DNA of 5,802 nucleotides from the NCBI GenBank assembly GCA_028290165.1, contig JAQGKJ010000879.1:1-5802 (forward strand). The letters are read 5' to 3'. The position numbers and the translations under genes were made by a program. This document shows positions 1 through 5,802 of the stretch, piece by piece. Position 1 is the first letter of the stretch. Each line of letters starts with the position of its first letter. The notes under the pieces are model-generated. The model made no database searches and was not told the origin of the DNA. It worked only from the letters and a program-made list of their open reading frames with translations. This stretch comes from Bradyrhizobium sp. (lineage in GTDB: Bacteria; Pseudomonadota; Alphaproteobacteria; Rhizobiales; Xanthobacteraceae).

Positions 1-16
1 GCGTAGCGGCGCATCT

Positions 17-37
17 GTCAGCTCCGAATCAGCTGAC
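17..37. repeat. 7-bp inverted repeat
   Basis: GTCAGCT at 17-23 and AGCTGAC at 31-37 form a perfect 7-bp stem around the 7-base loop CCGAATC. No T-run follows on either strand, so it does not look like an intrinsic terminator. Function unknown. Confidence 0.4.
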
Positions 38-185
38 CGCCTATGAATCACACGATAATCTGCTTGGGAATCCTCTAATTGAGGACAGGCTCTAGATTTG
101 TGTCGACTGATCTTTGGGATGGCCAGTGTGAATAAGCGAAGAGTGACCCCTCCAGCGCTAGGGAGACCAATAGCTTAGCTCGCCG

Positions 186-210
186 ATCGGCGTCGGGACC
201 CCACGCCGAT
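186..210. repeat. 8-bp inverted repeat
   Basis: ATCGGCGT at 186-193 and ACGCCGAT at 203-210 form a perfect 8-bp stem with the 9-base loop CGGGACCCC. There is no U-tract on either side. It could be a transcript-end or protein-binding structure, but nothing nearby identifies its role. Confidence 0.4.
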
Positions 211-555
211 TAACACCTTGCGAACGACGTCCGCTGGGTGTCGGACCTGGACGGCGACGGCTTACCGGATCCGGCGCGTATTCCACTTCCGTAACCGCGC
301 CCAGATGTTTGAGATCCCTCCGCTAATCCCAGGTAGCTCGGCGACCGGCTGGATGGCTGGAGGAGGGCCGCCCTTATGAGTTCGCGGGCGTTCGGATCGC
401 GCGGTAACTGACCGTGAGATACCGCGCGATAGCGATCTCGAAGAGTTAGCTTCCCAACCGTTGGCGCCCCCGCACCCGCTACGTTCGCCGAGAAGCGTCC
501 AGTCCGCGCCCCGATGGTCGTCAAGCGCGTACAACTCCGGCGTATATCGAGCCCG

Positions 556-605
556 AAATGCCGTCGGAAATCCATCGTTTTAAGCACCCAACGGCATTTT
601 CCGAC
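556..605. repeat. Two crossing inverted repeat pairs
   Basis: AAATGCCGT (556-564) is matched by its reverse complement ACGGCATTT (591-599). GTCGGAAA (563-570) is matched by TTTCCGAC (598-605). The pairs overlap by a base or two on each side and cross, so they cannot both form in one simple hairpin. In effect two modules occur as A-B on one strand and, read from the other strand, as B-A. This suits clustered protein-binding sites better than a terminator. The matches are seen directly; the role is not known. Confidence 0.5.
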
Positions 606-638
606 TGTCTTCCAGCAACTACGGAAGGCGCAGATTAA

Positions 639-708
639 GTTGGATGAGACGCAAATTCCGTTGGATTACGCATTGGCTCGTCTTCGACTAGTTCGCATAA
701 CGCAAATT
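639..708 (+). repeat. Short direct repeats beside the palindrome
   Basis: GTTGGAT occurs at 639-645 and again at 660-666, a 21-bp step. ACGCAAATT occurs at 649-657 and again at 700-708, where it covers the spacer of the palindrome at 692-715. Each GTTGGAT is followed closely by ACGCA (649-653 and 668-672). The spacing of about two helical turns suggests binding sites on one DNA face, but with so few short copies chance cannot be excluded. Confidence 0.35.
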
Positions 709-715
709 ATGCGAA
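692..715. other. dif-like palindrome: two 9-bp arms, 6-bp spacer
   Basis: TTCGCATAA (692-700) and TTATGCGAA (707-715) are perfect inverted copies around the 6-base spacer CGCAAA. Xer recombination sites have two inverted arms of about 11 bp around a 6-bp centre. The inner arm parts CGCATAA and TTATG are the same as in the E. coli dif site. The palindrome ends 20 bp from the stop codon of the decayed integrase. It may be a core site of a tyrosine recombinase, a Xer site used by a mobile element, or an operator. A terminator is unlikely because no T-run follows. The geometry is seen; the function is inferred. Confidence 0.45.
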
Positions 716-735
716 AGGACGTCGGCGTGACGTAG

Positions 736-2557
736 TTATTTCTTGCCAAGCTTTACCTTCTTTTTCATTTCTCTCTCTGCAAGAGCGACGAACCGCGTCA
801 GCTCATGGTCGCGGTTTGGGGCTGCGACGCCGAATTCGCCGGCGTACTCAAGGTGAGACAAATCGGCATTGATGCGGATTGAGTTCACGAGACGCTGCAA
901 TATCGGCAGAAGAATTTGCTTTGTGTAACGCTCCCCTTCGGAGCGGCGAATGGTCGATTCGTGCCCAATGAGTTCGTCAATCCATGCCTGGTTGGTCGAT
1001 GGCAGATTTTTGAGATCAGTTTCAACGTTTCCGCGAAACGAATGAAAATCCATGCGAGGGCGGCGGATCTTGGTTTTTTGCTTGTAGTGCGCGAAACGGC
1101 CGGCAAAGGCCGCCGACCTGCGCATTCCGGTTCCCTGCGGTATCAGCTCGGGAAACAGAGGCTGATCGGGATCGCGACCAATCACGCGCTGTTCGAGGAA
1201 CCCGATCCCGAGGACTAAATCGGCAAACGGAACGCGTCTCTCCGAGCCTGAGTCCTTGCCATCAATGATTTCCAGATACCAGATCGGGTCCCCGTTGGTC
1301 TCTTCCAACTTGATGTCGCCGACCAAAGCATCGCAGACCTCATTCTCGCGGGTGCCCATGGTCCGGCCAAGGAGCGGCTCCAGAACAGCGCATCGCGGAA
1401 AATCTGGTTGCCGGGAATGGCGCGCCGATGAATTGAGGCGCAACCGCGATAAAGGGGAGATTCGAATAGCTCCTTTTCAAGAGCGGGCGTCCAGTTGGCG
1501 TTCGTTTCGCGCCTTGCGACCCTTTTTCAGGGGGATATGAAGACCCTCAAAAGGATTCTGGATGTCAGCAGGGATTTTCTTTTGCGTAACAAGATACGAC
1601 CAATATTCGGATAGATTGTTAAGGTGCTTGTTGACGGTTGCATCCTGCACTTTGTCTTTGGTGCCCAATGTCCGTCCGAGGGCAATCAATTTTTCGGCGG
1701 ACTTCTTCTTTTGGTCGCCCTGGGCATAGTTGCGGGGCAACAGCATTAGCTTCGACTTGAAGTCGCTTGCAACGGGAGCAGAAACGAACTGCGCCGTGGT
1801 GGCGCCGGGAACGAGCCTGTCGAAGATATTTTTCGTGCCTTCAGCGTTCTCCGCGGTATCGGCCTTCCATTTCCCGATTATCCAGCTTGTACTGCTTGAA
1901 GCTTGCCCAATACGACGTGAAAATGAACGAGGCCGGTTGCGCCGCGCGCGGTGCCGCCGAAGGCACTTTCGGAACGTCGATAATCGGTTGCCCCAATTCA
2001 TCGAGCAGGGTCGCATAACTGCGCAAAATGGTGCGTTCGACCAGTCGGCCGGCCACGGTGTTGGGATCGGCGCTCATTCCGATCCGCTGCGCCGCCCCGG
2101 CGATAATGGAACGGTGCCGTTCGCTCGGTTCATTCCCCGTCAGCGCACGAGCGATCGCCGCCTTTTCCGGCGGTGCAAAAAGGTTCGATGCATATCTTAA
2201 AAGGCCGTCGAGCTGATGGGCCTCGTCGCGACCCATCGTCTCGATTTCGTTGGGTTCGAAAAAGTCGAGGCCTCCGGTTTCCGCTCGCTTGATTTCCTGG
2301 CGCCAGACGCAGTCGTCGATCCACCCGCGGACCGCGCTTTCCACCTCGGTTTGCTTCGGGATAATAACTGAGCTGGTCATGGTTTCGATTTTGACGACAA
2401 GCATTAGCGCCCGACGACCTGCGATATGGAAATCGCCGGTCTTAAGGCTACGAATAAGCTCACCTGAGAACTACTGGTAGGGTGCAAGACGAGCCGGCCA
2501 CTTGAAGCGAAAAAACCATGTATGGCCGCGACGACGTAGGTAGGCAGGCAACCGCAT
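736..2557 (-). pseudogene. Decayed tyrosine recombinase (phage/island integrase)
   Basis: This gene would have encoded an integrase of about 606 residues that catalyses site-specific integration and excision of the adjacent element. I start it at the ATG at 2557-2555, which opens a typical integrase N-terminus (MRLPAYLRRRGHTWFFRFKW, then RSLKTGDF), 95 bp from the tRNA end. An in-frame TAG lies at 2473-2471. Frameshifts fall near 1870-1872 (an extra base in GAAATGG), near 1494-1501, and near 1375-1382. Between them the reading stays integrase-like, for example DATVNKHLNNLSEYWSYL (SAM-like core-binding part) and GRTMGTRENEV. Catalytic residues remain: Arg at 1350-1348, the HSFR box with His at 1044-1042 and Arg at 1035-1033, GHE with His at 963-961, and the Tyr nucleophile at 927-925 (RYTKQ). 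The last frame closes at TAA 738-736. Four lesions point to true decay, although sequencing error could explain some of them. Confidence 0.88.
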
Positions 2558-2652
2558 TTGAGCCCCCGGTGGACCATCGAGATGGACCATCGGCTGCCGG
2601 ATCGCGGATCGAGCGATCTAACGCGCTAAACCTACTTGGCTTTTTCGGAGTG
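2558..2652. other. Spacer between integrase start and tRNA end, with repeats
   Basis: TGGACCATCG is repeated at 2570-2579 and 2583-2592, a 13-bp step, and the junction forms a small palindrome (CCATC-GA-GATGG, 2574-2585). An inverted repeat GATCGC (2600-2605) / GCGATC (2613-2618) follows. This is where the integrase promoter and possible integrase or excisionase arm sites would be expected. I cannot point to a clear promoter or to a tRNA terminator with a T-run. Confidence 0.4.
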
Positions 2653-2690
2653 TGGCTGGGGAACTAGGATTCGAACCTAGACAAACAGAG
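2653..2690 (-). other. Inferred attachment site at tRNA-Gln 3' end
   Basis: Tyrosine recombinases of islands commonly recombine within the anticodon-to-3' part of a tRNA gene and sit directly next to it. The decayed integrase starts 95 bp beyond this end, so the 3' half of tRNA-Gln is the likely att core. The exact core cannot be set because no second copy of this sequence occurs in the window. Confidence 0.4.
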
Positions 2691-2726
2691 TCAGAGTCTG
2701 TTGTGCTACCGTTACACCATTCCCCA
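2653..2726 (-). tRNA. tRNA-Gln (anticodon CTG)
   Basis: On the minus strand the sequence folds into a complete 74-base cloverleaf with CCA encoded. The acceptor stem TGGGGAA pairs with TTCCCCA. The D arm has GTG/CAC. The anticodon stem ACAGA/TCTGT carries the loop CTCTGAC with anticodon CTG at 2694-2692. The variable loop has four bases. The T arm is CTAGG-TTCGAAT-CCTAG, followed by discriminator G and CCA (2655-2653). The weak first pair U1-A72 and the G73 discriminator are typical of bacterial tRNA-Gln. It reads CAG codons. The gene appears intact despite the integrase next to its 3' end, as expected when an integrating element restores the tRNA end. Confidence 0.96.
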
Positions 2727-2922
2727 ATTATTTCAAATACTTAGGAGACACTCTTACAGTTCGCGCAACGGATGAAGCAAATCCGGCGAGAGCGTGCGCC
2801 CTTCTACCCGCTTGGTCCCGGCCTTGGCAAGCGCGCGGCGATGCTGTTCCTGAAGGGGCGGTGGCGGCCAACCCGCGGCCATCAAGCGGCGCGGATCGCG
2901 TGGCCGTCGGGGGCAGTTGGGC

Positions 2923-3687
2923 ATGAGCCTCTATTTCGAAGAGCTGGATTTTCGCCCGACACCGATGGGCGTGCTCAGCTTGCGGCGCCGAAGGCAGCTC
3001 ACCACCGGCCTCGATATCTACGAGATCAAACTCGGCGGTGAATTTTTGATGTCGAGTGCGTTCACTGCCGCCGAGGTCGAGCTGGCGCGACTCGGATTAG
3101 CGGCGTTATCGCGAACGGACCTCGACGTCGTCGTCGGCGGCCTCGGGCTCGGCTACACCGCGTCAGCCGTGCTCGAAAATCCGGGCGTCCGATCCTTGAT
3201 CGTGGTCGATGCGCTTACTGAGGTGATCGAATGGCACCAGCAGGGTTTGCTTCCGCTAGGCAAACAATTGACCGGTGAAGTGCGCTGCCGTCTCGTCAAC
3301 GGCGACTTCTTCGCGATGTCGCATTCCGCAGATGGATTCGATCCCCGCACCCGTCGCCGCCGCTTCGATGCGGTGCTGGTCGACATCGATCACTCGCCCC
3401 GAAACCTGCTGCATCCGCGCCATGCCGCGTTTTATGAGCCGGAGGGACTGGTCAGGCTTGCGGAGCACCTGCATCCCGGCGGCGTCTTTGCACTTTGGTC
3501 TAATGATCCTCCGGACGATGCATTTCAAAGTGCGCTGGTCGGCGTCTTCGCCACTTCGGCTGCGCATGTCGTGACTTTCGACAATGCGTTCGGGGATCAC
3601 GACGCCTCCAACACCGTCTACGTCGCCGTCAAGGCTTCTCTGCCTATCCAAAAGGCGATTACCGAGGCGGTGCCTTCGGCCGATTGA
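2923..3687 (+). CDS. Spermidine-synthase-like class I methyltransferase-fold protein
   Basis: This 254-residue protein has a Rossmann-type SAM-binding fold like that of spermidine synthases. Motif I is VVVGGLGLGYTA at about residues 69-80. An acidic residue ends strand 2 (VVDAL, Asp96). NGDFF (Asp128) and FDAVLVDIDHSP (149-159, Asp152, Asp154, Asp156) follow, then LHPGGVFALWSND (183-195). The DSxDP-type motif of true aminopropyltransferases is replaced by DIDHSP, so polyamine synthesis should not be assumed. It could be a methyltransferase or another SAM-binding enzyme with an unknown substrate. There is no signal peptide, so it is cytoplasmic. I prefer ATG 2923 to the TTG two codons upstream; a G-rich stretch (2909-2913) sits 9 bases before it. 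It is transcribed in the same direction as the transporter genes, 173 bp upstream of them, probably as a separate unit. Confidence 0.85.
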   Translation: MSLYFEELDFRPTPMGVLSLRRRRQLTTGLDIYEIKLGGEFLMSSAFTAAEVELARLGLAALSRTDLDVVVGGLGLGYTASAVLENPGVRSLIVVDALTEVIEWHQQGLLPLGKQLTGEVRCRLVNGDFFAMSHSADGFDPRTRRRRFDAVLVDIDHSPRNLLHPRHAAFYEPEGLVRLAEHLHPGGVFALWSNDPPDDAFQSALVGVFATSAAHVVTFDNAFGDHDASNTVYVAVKASLPIQKAITEAVPSAD

Positions 3688-3860
3688 CCGTCTCGAAAGG
3701 GACGCGCACGGGCACTGGGGCGCAACTTGCCCCTGCGAACCGGGCATGCAATGCTGAGCGCGCCAATAATAAAAAAACGGAAGCTGCCGGGGTTTGCGCT
3801 TTTTGCGTTTCTTCGGCTCAGGGTTTGGCACCACGTGGGAACGTTTCGGAGACAATCAAC
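3688..3860. promoter_or_regulatory. Leader region before the substrate-binding protein gene
   Basis: These 173 bp probably hold the promoter and 5' leader of the transporter genes. A small hairpin GGGGC (3717-3721) / GCCCC (3729-3733) lies 30 bp after the upstream stop codon but has no T-run. An A-rich stretch lies near 3768-3777. A perfect palindrome CCACGTGG is at 3831-3838, close to the ribosome binding site. I cannot name a -35/-10 pair with confidence, and the regulator is unknown. Confidence 0.35.
3848..3852 (+). promoter_or_regulatory. Ribosome binding site of the substrate-binding protein gene
   Basis: GGAGA lies 8 bases before the ATG at 3861. It decides the start: that ATG opens directly into a signal peptide, whereas the open frame extends upstream for 59 more codons without a ribosome binding site and would bury the signal peptide. 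Confidence 0.75.
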
Positions 3861-5117
3861 ATGAGATTCAAGCATGTTCTCGGACTGCTTTGGGCCGCCT
3901 CGATTTCTGTCGCGCTGGCGGGTACCGCATCCGCGGAGGACAAAATCGTCAAGATCGGCGCGATCTATCCCTTGAGCGGCAACGCCGCCAGCGCCGGCGT
4001 TCACGGCAAGGCGGCGATCGAGACCGCGGTCGACATCATCAACAACGCGCATCCCGAACTCGGCAACCTGCCGCTGGCGAAGAATGCCGGGCTTGCTGGC
4101 CTTGGCGGCGCCAAGATCGAGGTGATCTTTGCCGACAATCAAGGTAGTCCCGCGGTCGGACAGAACCAGGCGCTGCGCCTGATCACCGAGGAGAAGGTGG
4201 TTGCTCTGAACGGCGCCTATCAATCCGGCGTTACGCTGACGGCAAGCGCGATCGCCGAGAAGTACGGCATTCCCTTTCTGAGCGGCGAATCGGTCGCAGC
4301 CAATCTGACCGAGCGCGGCTTCAAATGGTTTTTCCGGACCACGCCGGTCGCCTCGGACCTAGCCAGGATCTATCTCGATTTTCTCAAGGACATGAAAGCC
4401 GGCGGCGTCAAGACCGACAGCGTTGCGATTGTCCACGAGAACACCGAATACGGCACCTCGGTCGCGAGCGTCATCAGCAGCGTGTTCAAGGACAATGGCC
4501 TGAGCGTCGCACTGGATATTCCGTATTCCGCCAACAGCACCGACGTGCAGAGCCAGGTGCTGCAGCTCAAGGAAAAGAAGCCTGACGTGGTGATCATGGT
4601 GAGCTACACTTCGGATGCGATCCTGTACGCCAAGACCATGCAGTCGCTTGATTACAAACCGCCCGCGCTGATCGGAGATGATTCAGGTTTTTCCGATCCG
4701 TCCTTCATCAAGACGGTGGGCAAGATCTCGCAGGGCGTGTTCAACCGCTCGTCGTGGAGCGTCGGCGCTCCGGGATCTCCCACCTTTCTGATCAATGAGA
4801 TGTACAAGAAAAAGAGCGGCGGCGACGATCTCGATGACACCTCCGCCCGCCAGATGCAGGGATTCTTCGTTCTCTGCGACGCGATCGATCGTGCCGGCTC
4901 GACCGACCCCGCCAAGATTCAGGCGGCGCTGAAAGCCACGGATCTGAAGCCCGATCAACTCATCATGGGTTACAAAGGCGTCAAATTCGACGACAAGGGT
5001 CAGAATATTCTCGCATCGGGACTGGTGATTCAGTTGCAGGATGGCGAGAACTACGTTCCGGTATGGCCGAAGGCCAGCGCCAGGGTGCCGCCGGCGTTCC
5101 CCTATAAGGGCTGGTAA
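3861..5117 (+). CDS. ABC transporter substrate-binding protein, branched-chain amino acid type
   Basis: This 418-residue periplasmic protein should capture a small ligand and deliver it to a LivH/LivM-type permease. Residues 1-25 are a signal peptide: a basic start (MRFKH), a hydrophobic core, and the cleavage site TASA before EDK. The absence of a lipobox Cys suggests a soluble periplasmic protein. The mature part starts with KIGAIYPLSGNAASAG (31-46), the usual first strand and ligand loop of the Periplasmic_binding_6 (LivK-like) fold. NGAYQSGVTLTASAIAEKYG (117-136), PFLSGES (138-144) and VHENTEYGTS (191-200) are typical ligand-site and hinge segments. The length fits the larger rhizobial members. 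The ligand could be branched-chain amino acids, but relatives bind amides, aromatic acids and other compounds, so it is left open. The gene ends with TAA and then TAG in tandem. A permease gene follows 92 bp downstream. Confidence 0.93.
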   Translation: MRFKHVLGLLWAASISVALAGTASAEDKIVKIGAIYPLSGNAASAGVHGKAAIETAVDIINNAHPELGNLPLAKNAGLAGLGGAKIEVIFADNQGSPAVGQNQALRLITEEKVVALNGAYQSGVTLTASAIAEKYGIPFLSGESVAANLTERGFKWFFRTTPVASDLARIYLDFLKDMKAGGVKTDSVAIVHENTEYGTSVASVISSVFKDNGLSVALDIPYSANSTDVQSQVLQLKEKKPDVVIMVSYTSDAILYAKTMQSLDYKPPALIGDDSGFSDPSFIKTVGKISQGVFNRSSWSVGAPGSPTFLINEMYKKKSGGDDLDDTSARQMQGFFVLCDAIDRAGSTDPAKIQAALKATDLKPDQLIMGYKGVKFDDKGQNILASGLVIQLQDGENYVPVWPKASARVPPAFPYKGW

Positions 5118-5128
5118 TAGATCGACCA

Positions 5129-5151
5129 GGGCGGGGCCATCGGTCCCGCCC
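5129..5151 (+). terminator. Strong GC hairpin after the binding protein gene
   Basis: GGGCGGGGCC (5129-5138) and GGTCCCGCCC (5142-5151) form a 10-bp stem with one G-U pair and the 3-base loop ATC, starting 11 bases after the stop codon. There is no clear T-run, so it is not a canonical intrinsic terminator. In this position such hairpins often stabilise the upstream mRNA or cause partial termination, which would give more binding protein than permease. That role is inferred. Confidence 0.55.
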
Positions 5152-5209
5152 TCATCGGTTCTGTCGCTTCGCGATCCGCTGATTCAACCCGCAAGACTTA
5201 GCCTCAGGC

Positions 5210-5802
5210 ATGTCCATTCTCATTCAGGTGATTGTCGGCGGATTGCTGCTCGGCGCCGTCTATGCGCTGTTCTCGTCCGGCCTCACCTTGATCTGGGGCA
5301 TGATGAACATCGTCAACTTCGCCCACGGCGACTTCGTCATGCTCGGCATGTATGCGGCGTTCGTGGTCTGGACGCTGCTCGGCGTCGGGCCGTTTGTCGG
5401 CGCGCCGATTGCGGCGCTTGTGCTGGCGACAGTCGGCGTCATCGTCTATTTCGGGCTGATCCGCAGCGTCATGAAAGGGCCGATGCTGGCGCAGATCCTC
5501 GGCACCTTCGGCCTGGCACTCTTGCTGCGCTATTCCGTGTTCTGGGCGTTCGGCGCCAACTTCCTGACGCTGCCTGAAAATCTTGTCGGCGGCACGTTCG
5601 ACGTGCTCGGCATCCGGATCCAGGCGTCGCGCCTGCTCGCCGGCCTGGTCGCATTGCTGGTGACGCTCGGCCTGCACCTTCTGCTGACGCGTACTTCACT
5701 GGGCTCGAAGATGCTGGCGGTGGCCGAAGATTCCACCGCGGCGCAGCTGATGGGCATCCGCCCCGATAGCATGCAGGCGATTGCCTGGGCGATCGCGGCG
5801 GC
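5210..5802 (+). CDS. LivH-type ABC transporter permease (5' part, runs off the window)
   Basis: The first 197 codons of an inner-membrane permease are present, without a stop. It starts MSILIQVIVGGLLLGAVYAL and continues with GLTLIWGMMNIVNFAHGDF (24-42), the hallmark of LivH-type permeases of the hydrophobic amino acid uptake family. Hydrophobic segments are visible at about 5-28, 42-59, 64-84, 93-113 and 141-160. The stretch TSLGSKMLAVAEDSTAAQLM (162-181), followed by GI, matches the cytoplasmic loop thought to contact the ATPases. About two thirds of a usual LivH (near 290 residues) is present. The ribosome binding site is weak (only AGG close to the ATG), so the start rests on the conserved N-terminus. 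It should work with the binding protein encoded 92 bp upstream; LivM, LivG and LivF partners are expected beyond the edge. Confidence 0.93.
   Translation, partial: MSILIQVIVGGLLLGAVYALFSSGLTLIWGMMNIVNFAHGDFVMLGMYAAFVVWTLLGVGPFVGAPIAALVLATVGVIVYFGLIRSVMKGPMLAQILGTFGLALLLRYSVFWAFGANFLTLPENLVGGTFDVLGIRIQASRLLAGLVALLVTLGLHLLLTRTSLGSKMLAVAEDSTAAQLMGIRPDSMQAIAWAIAA

Larger units (their letters stand above)
1..735. other. Gene-free stretch, probable remnant of a mobile element
   Basis: I find no convincing gene here. The open frames on both strands are short, overlap one another, have no recognisable domains, and run through inverted repeats. The stretch does hold small hairpins (17-37, 71-85, 186-210) and a repeat cluster at 556-733 that is described separately. 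It lies downstream of a decayed integrase and is probably non-coding or eroded island DNA. That origin is inferred from position only. Confidence 0.5.

Noticed and set aside
70..76. Possible left copy of the tRNA-Gln 3' end (GAATCCT-like match)
   Set aside because: Only about seven bases agree, and the flanking bases do not fit, so it is within chance and not an att repeat.
210..587. Minus-strand open frames of 125 and 90 codons
   Set aside because: They overlap each other in different frames, are rich in Arg, Ser and Gly as expected of GC-rich non-coding DNA, and show no family features.
692..715. Palindrome as the intrinsic terminator of the integrase gene
   Set aside because: The stem is AT-rich with no T-run following on the minus strand, so recombination or protein binding is more likely.
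514..735. Plus-strand open frame of 73 codons
   Set aside because: It runs straight through the inverted repeats and the dif-like palindrome, has no recognisable domain, and shows no ribosome binding site. The repeats explain its content better.
2772..3041. Plus-strand open frame of 89 codons before the methyltransferase-like gene
   Set aside because: It overlaps the 5' end of the better supported gene in another frame and has no domain or clear ribosome binding site.
3826..3845. Sigma-54 promoter suggested by TGGCAC
   Set aside because: The -12 TTGC element is not present at the required spacing, and the site is too close to the start codon.
3684..3860. Upstream extension of the substrate-binding protein by 59 residues
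   Set aside because: It would hide the signal peptide inside the protein, lacks a ribosome binding site and overlaps the previous stop codon. ATG 3861 has both GGAGA and a signal peptide.
1..5802. CRISPR array or toxin-antitoxin pair
   Set aside because: No regularly spaced repeats of suitable length and no small paired genes of a known toxin or antitoxin type are visible.

Overview
The window looks like chromosomal DNA of an alphaproteobacterium of the Bradyrhizobium/Rhodopseudomonas type. This rests on the GC-rich coding style of the right half, the LivK/LivH-type uptake genes, and a long rhizobial-style tyrosine recombinase next to a tRNA gene. The assignment comes from recognising sequence style, not from a database search.

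The left part (1-735) has no gene I can support. It carries several short hairpins and, at 556-733, a dense cluster of inverted and direct repeats. The most striking is a perfect 9-bp inverted repeat around a 6-bp spacer (692-715), laid out like the core site of a Xer/tyrosine recombinase. Next is a decayed tyrosine recombinase gene on the minus strand (736-2557). Its reading frame can be followed from a plausible ATG at 2557 through one in-frame TAG and three frameshifts to a TAA at 738-736. The catalytic residues are still readable. Only 95 bp separate it from the 3' end of an intact tRNA-Gln(CTG) gene (2653-2726, minus), the usual layout of a genomic island inserted at a tRNA 3' end. No second copy of the tRNA end is visible, so the far boundary of the element probably lies outside the window.

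The right part (2923-5802, all plus strand) looks like ordinary host sequence. It holds a spermidine-synthase-like class I methyltransferase-fold protein (2923-3687), a branched-chain amino acid type ABC transporter substrate-binding protein with a signal peptide (3861-5117), and the first 197 codons of a LivH-type permease (5210 to the window end). A strong GC hairpin between the last two could help set a higher expression level for the binding protein than for the permease. The remaining transporter genes (LivM, LivG, LivF types) would be expected beyond the right edge.

The window therefore appears to cover a junction between core genome (right) and an eroded tRNA-associated mobile element (left). 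I see no clear novel multi-gene system. The most interesting candidate is the repeat cluster with the dif-like palindrome just downstream of the dead integrase.
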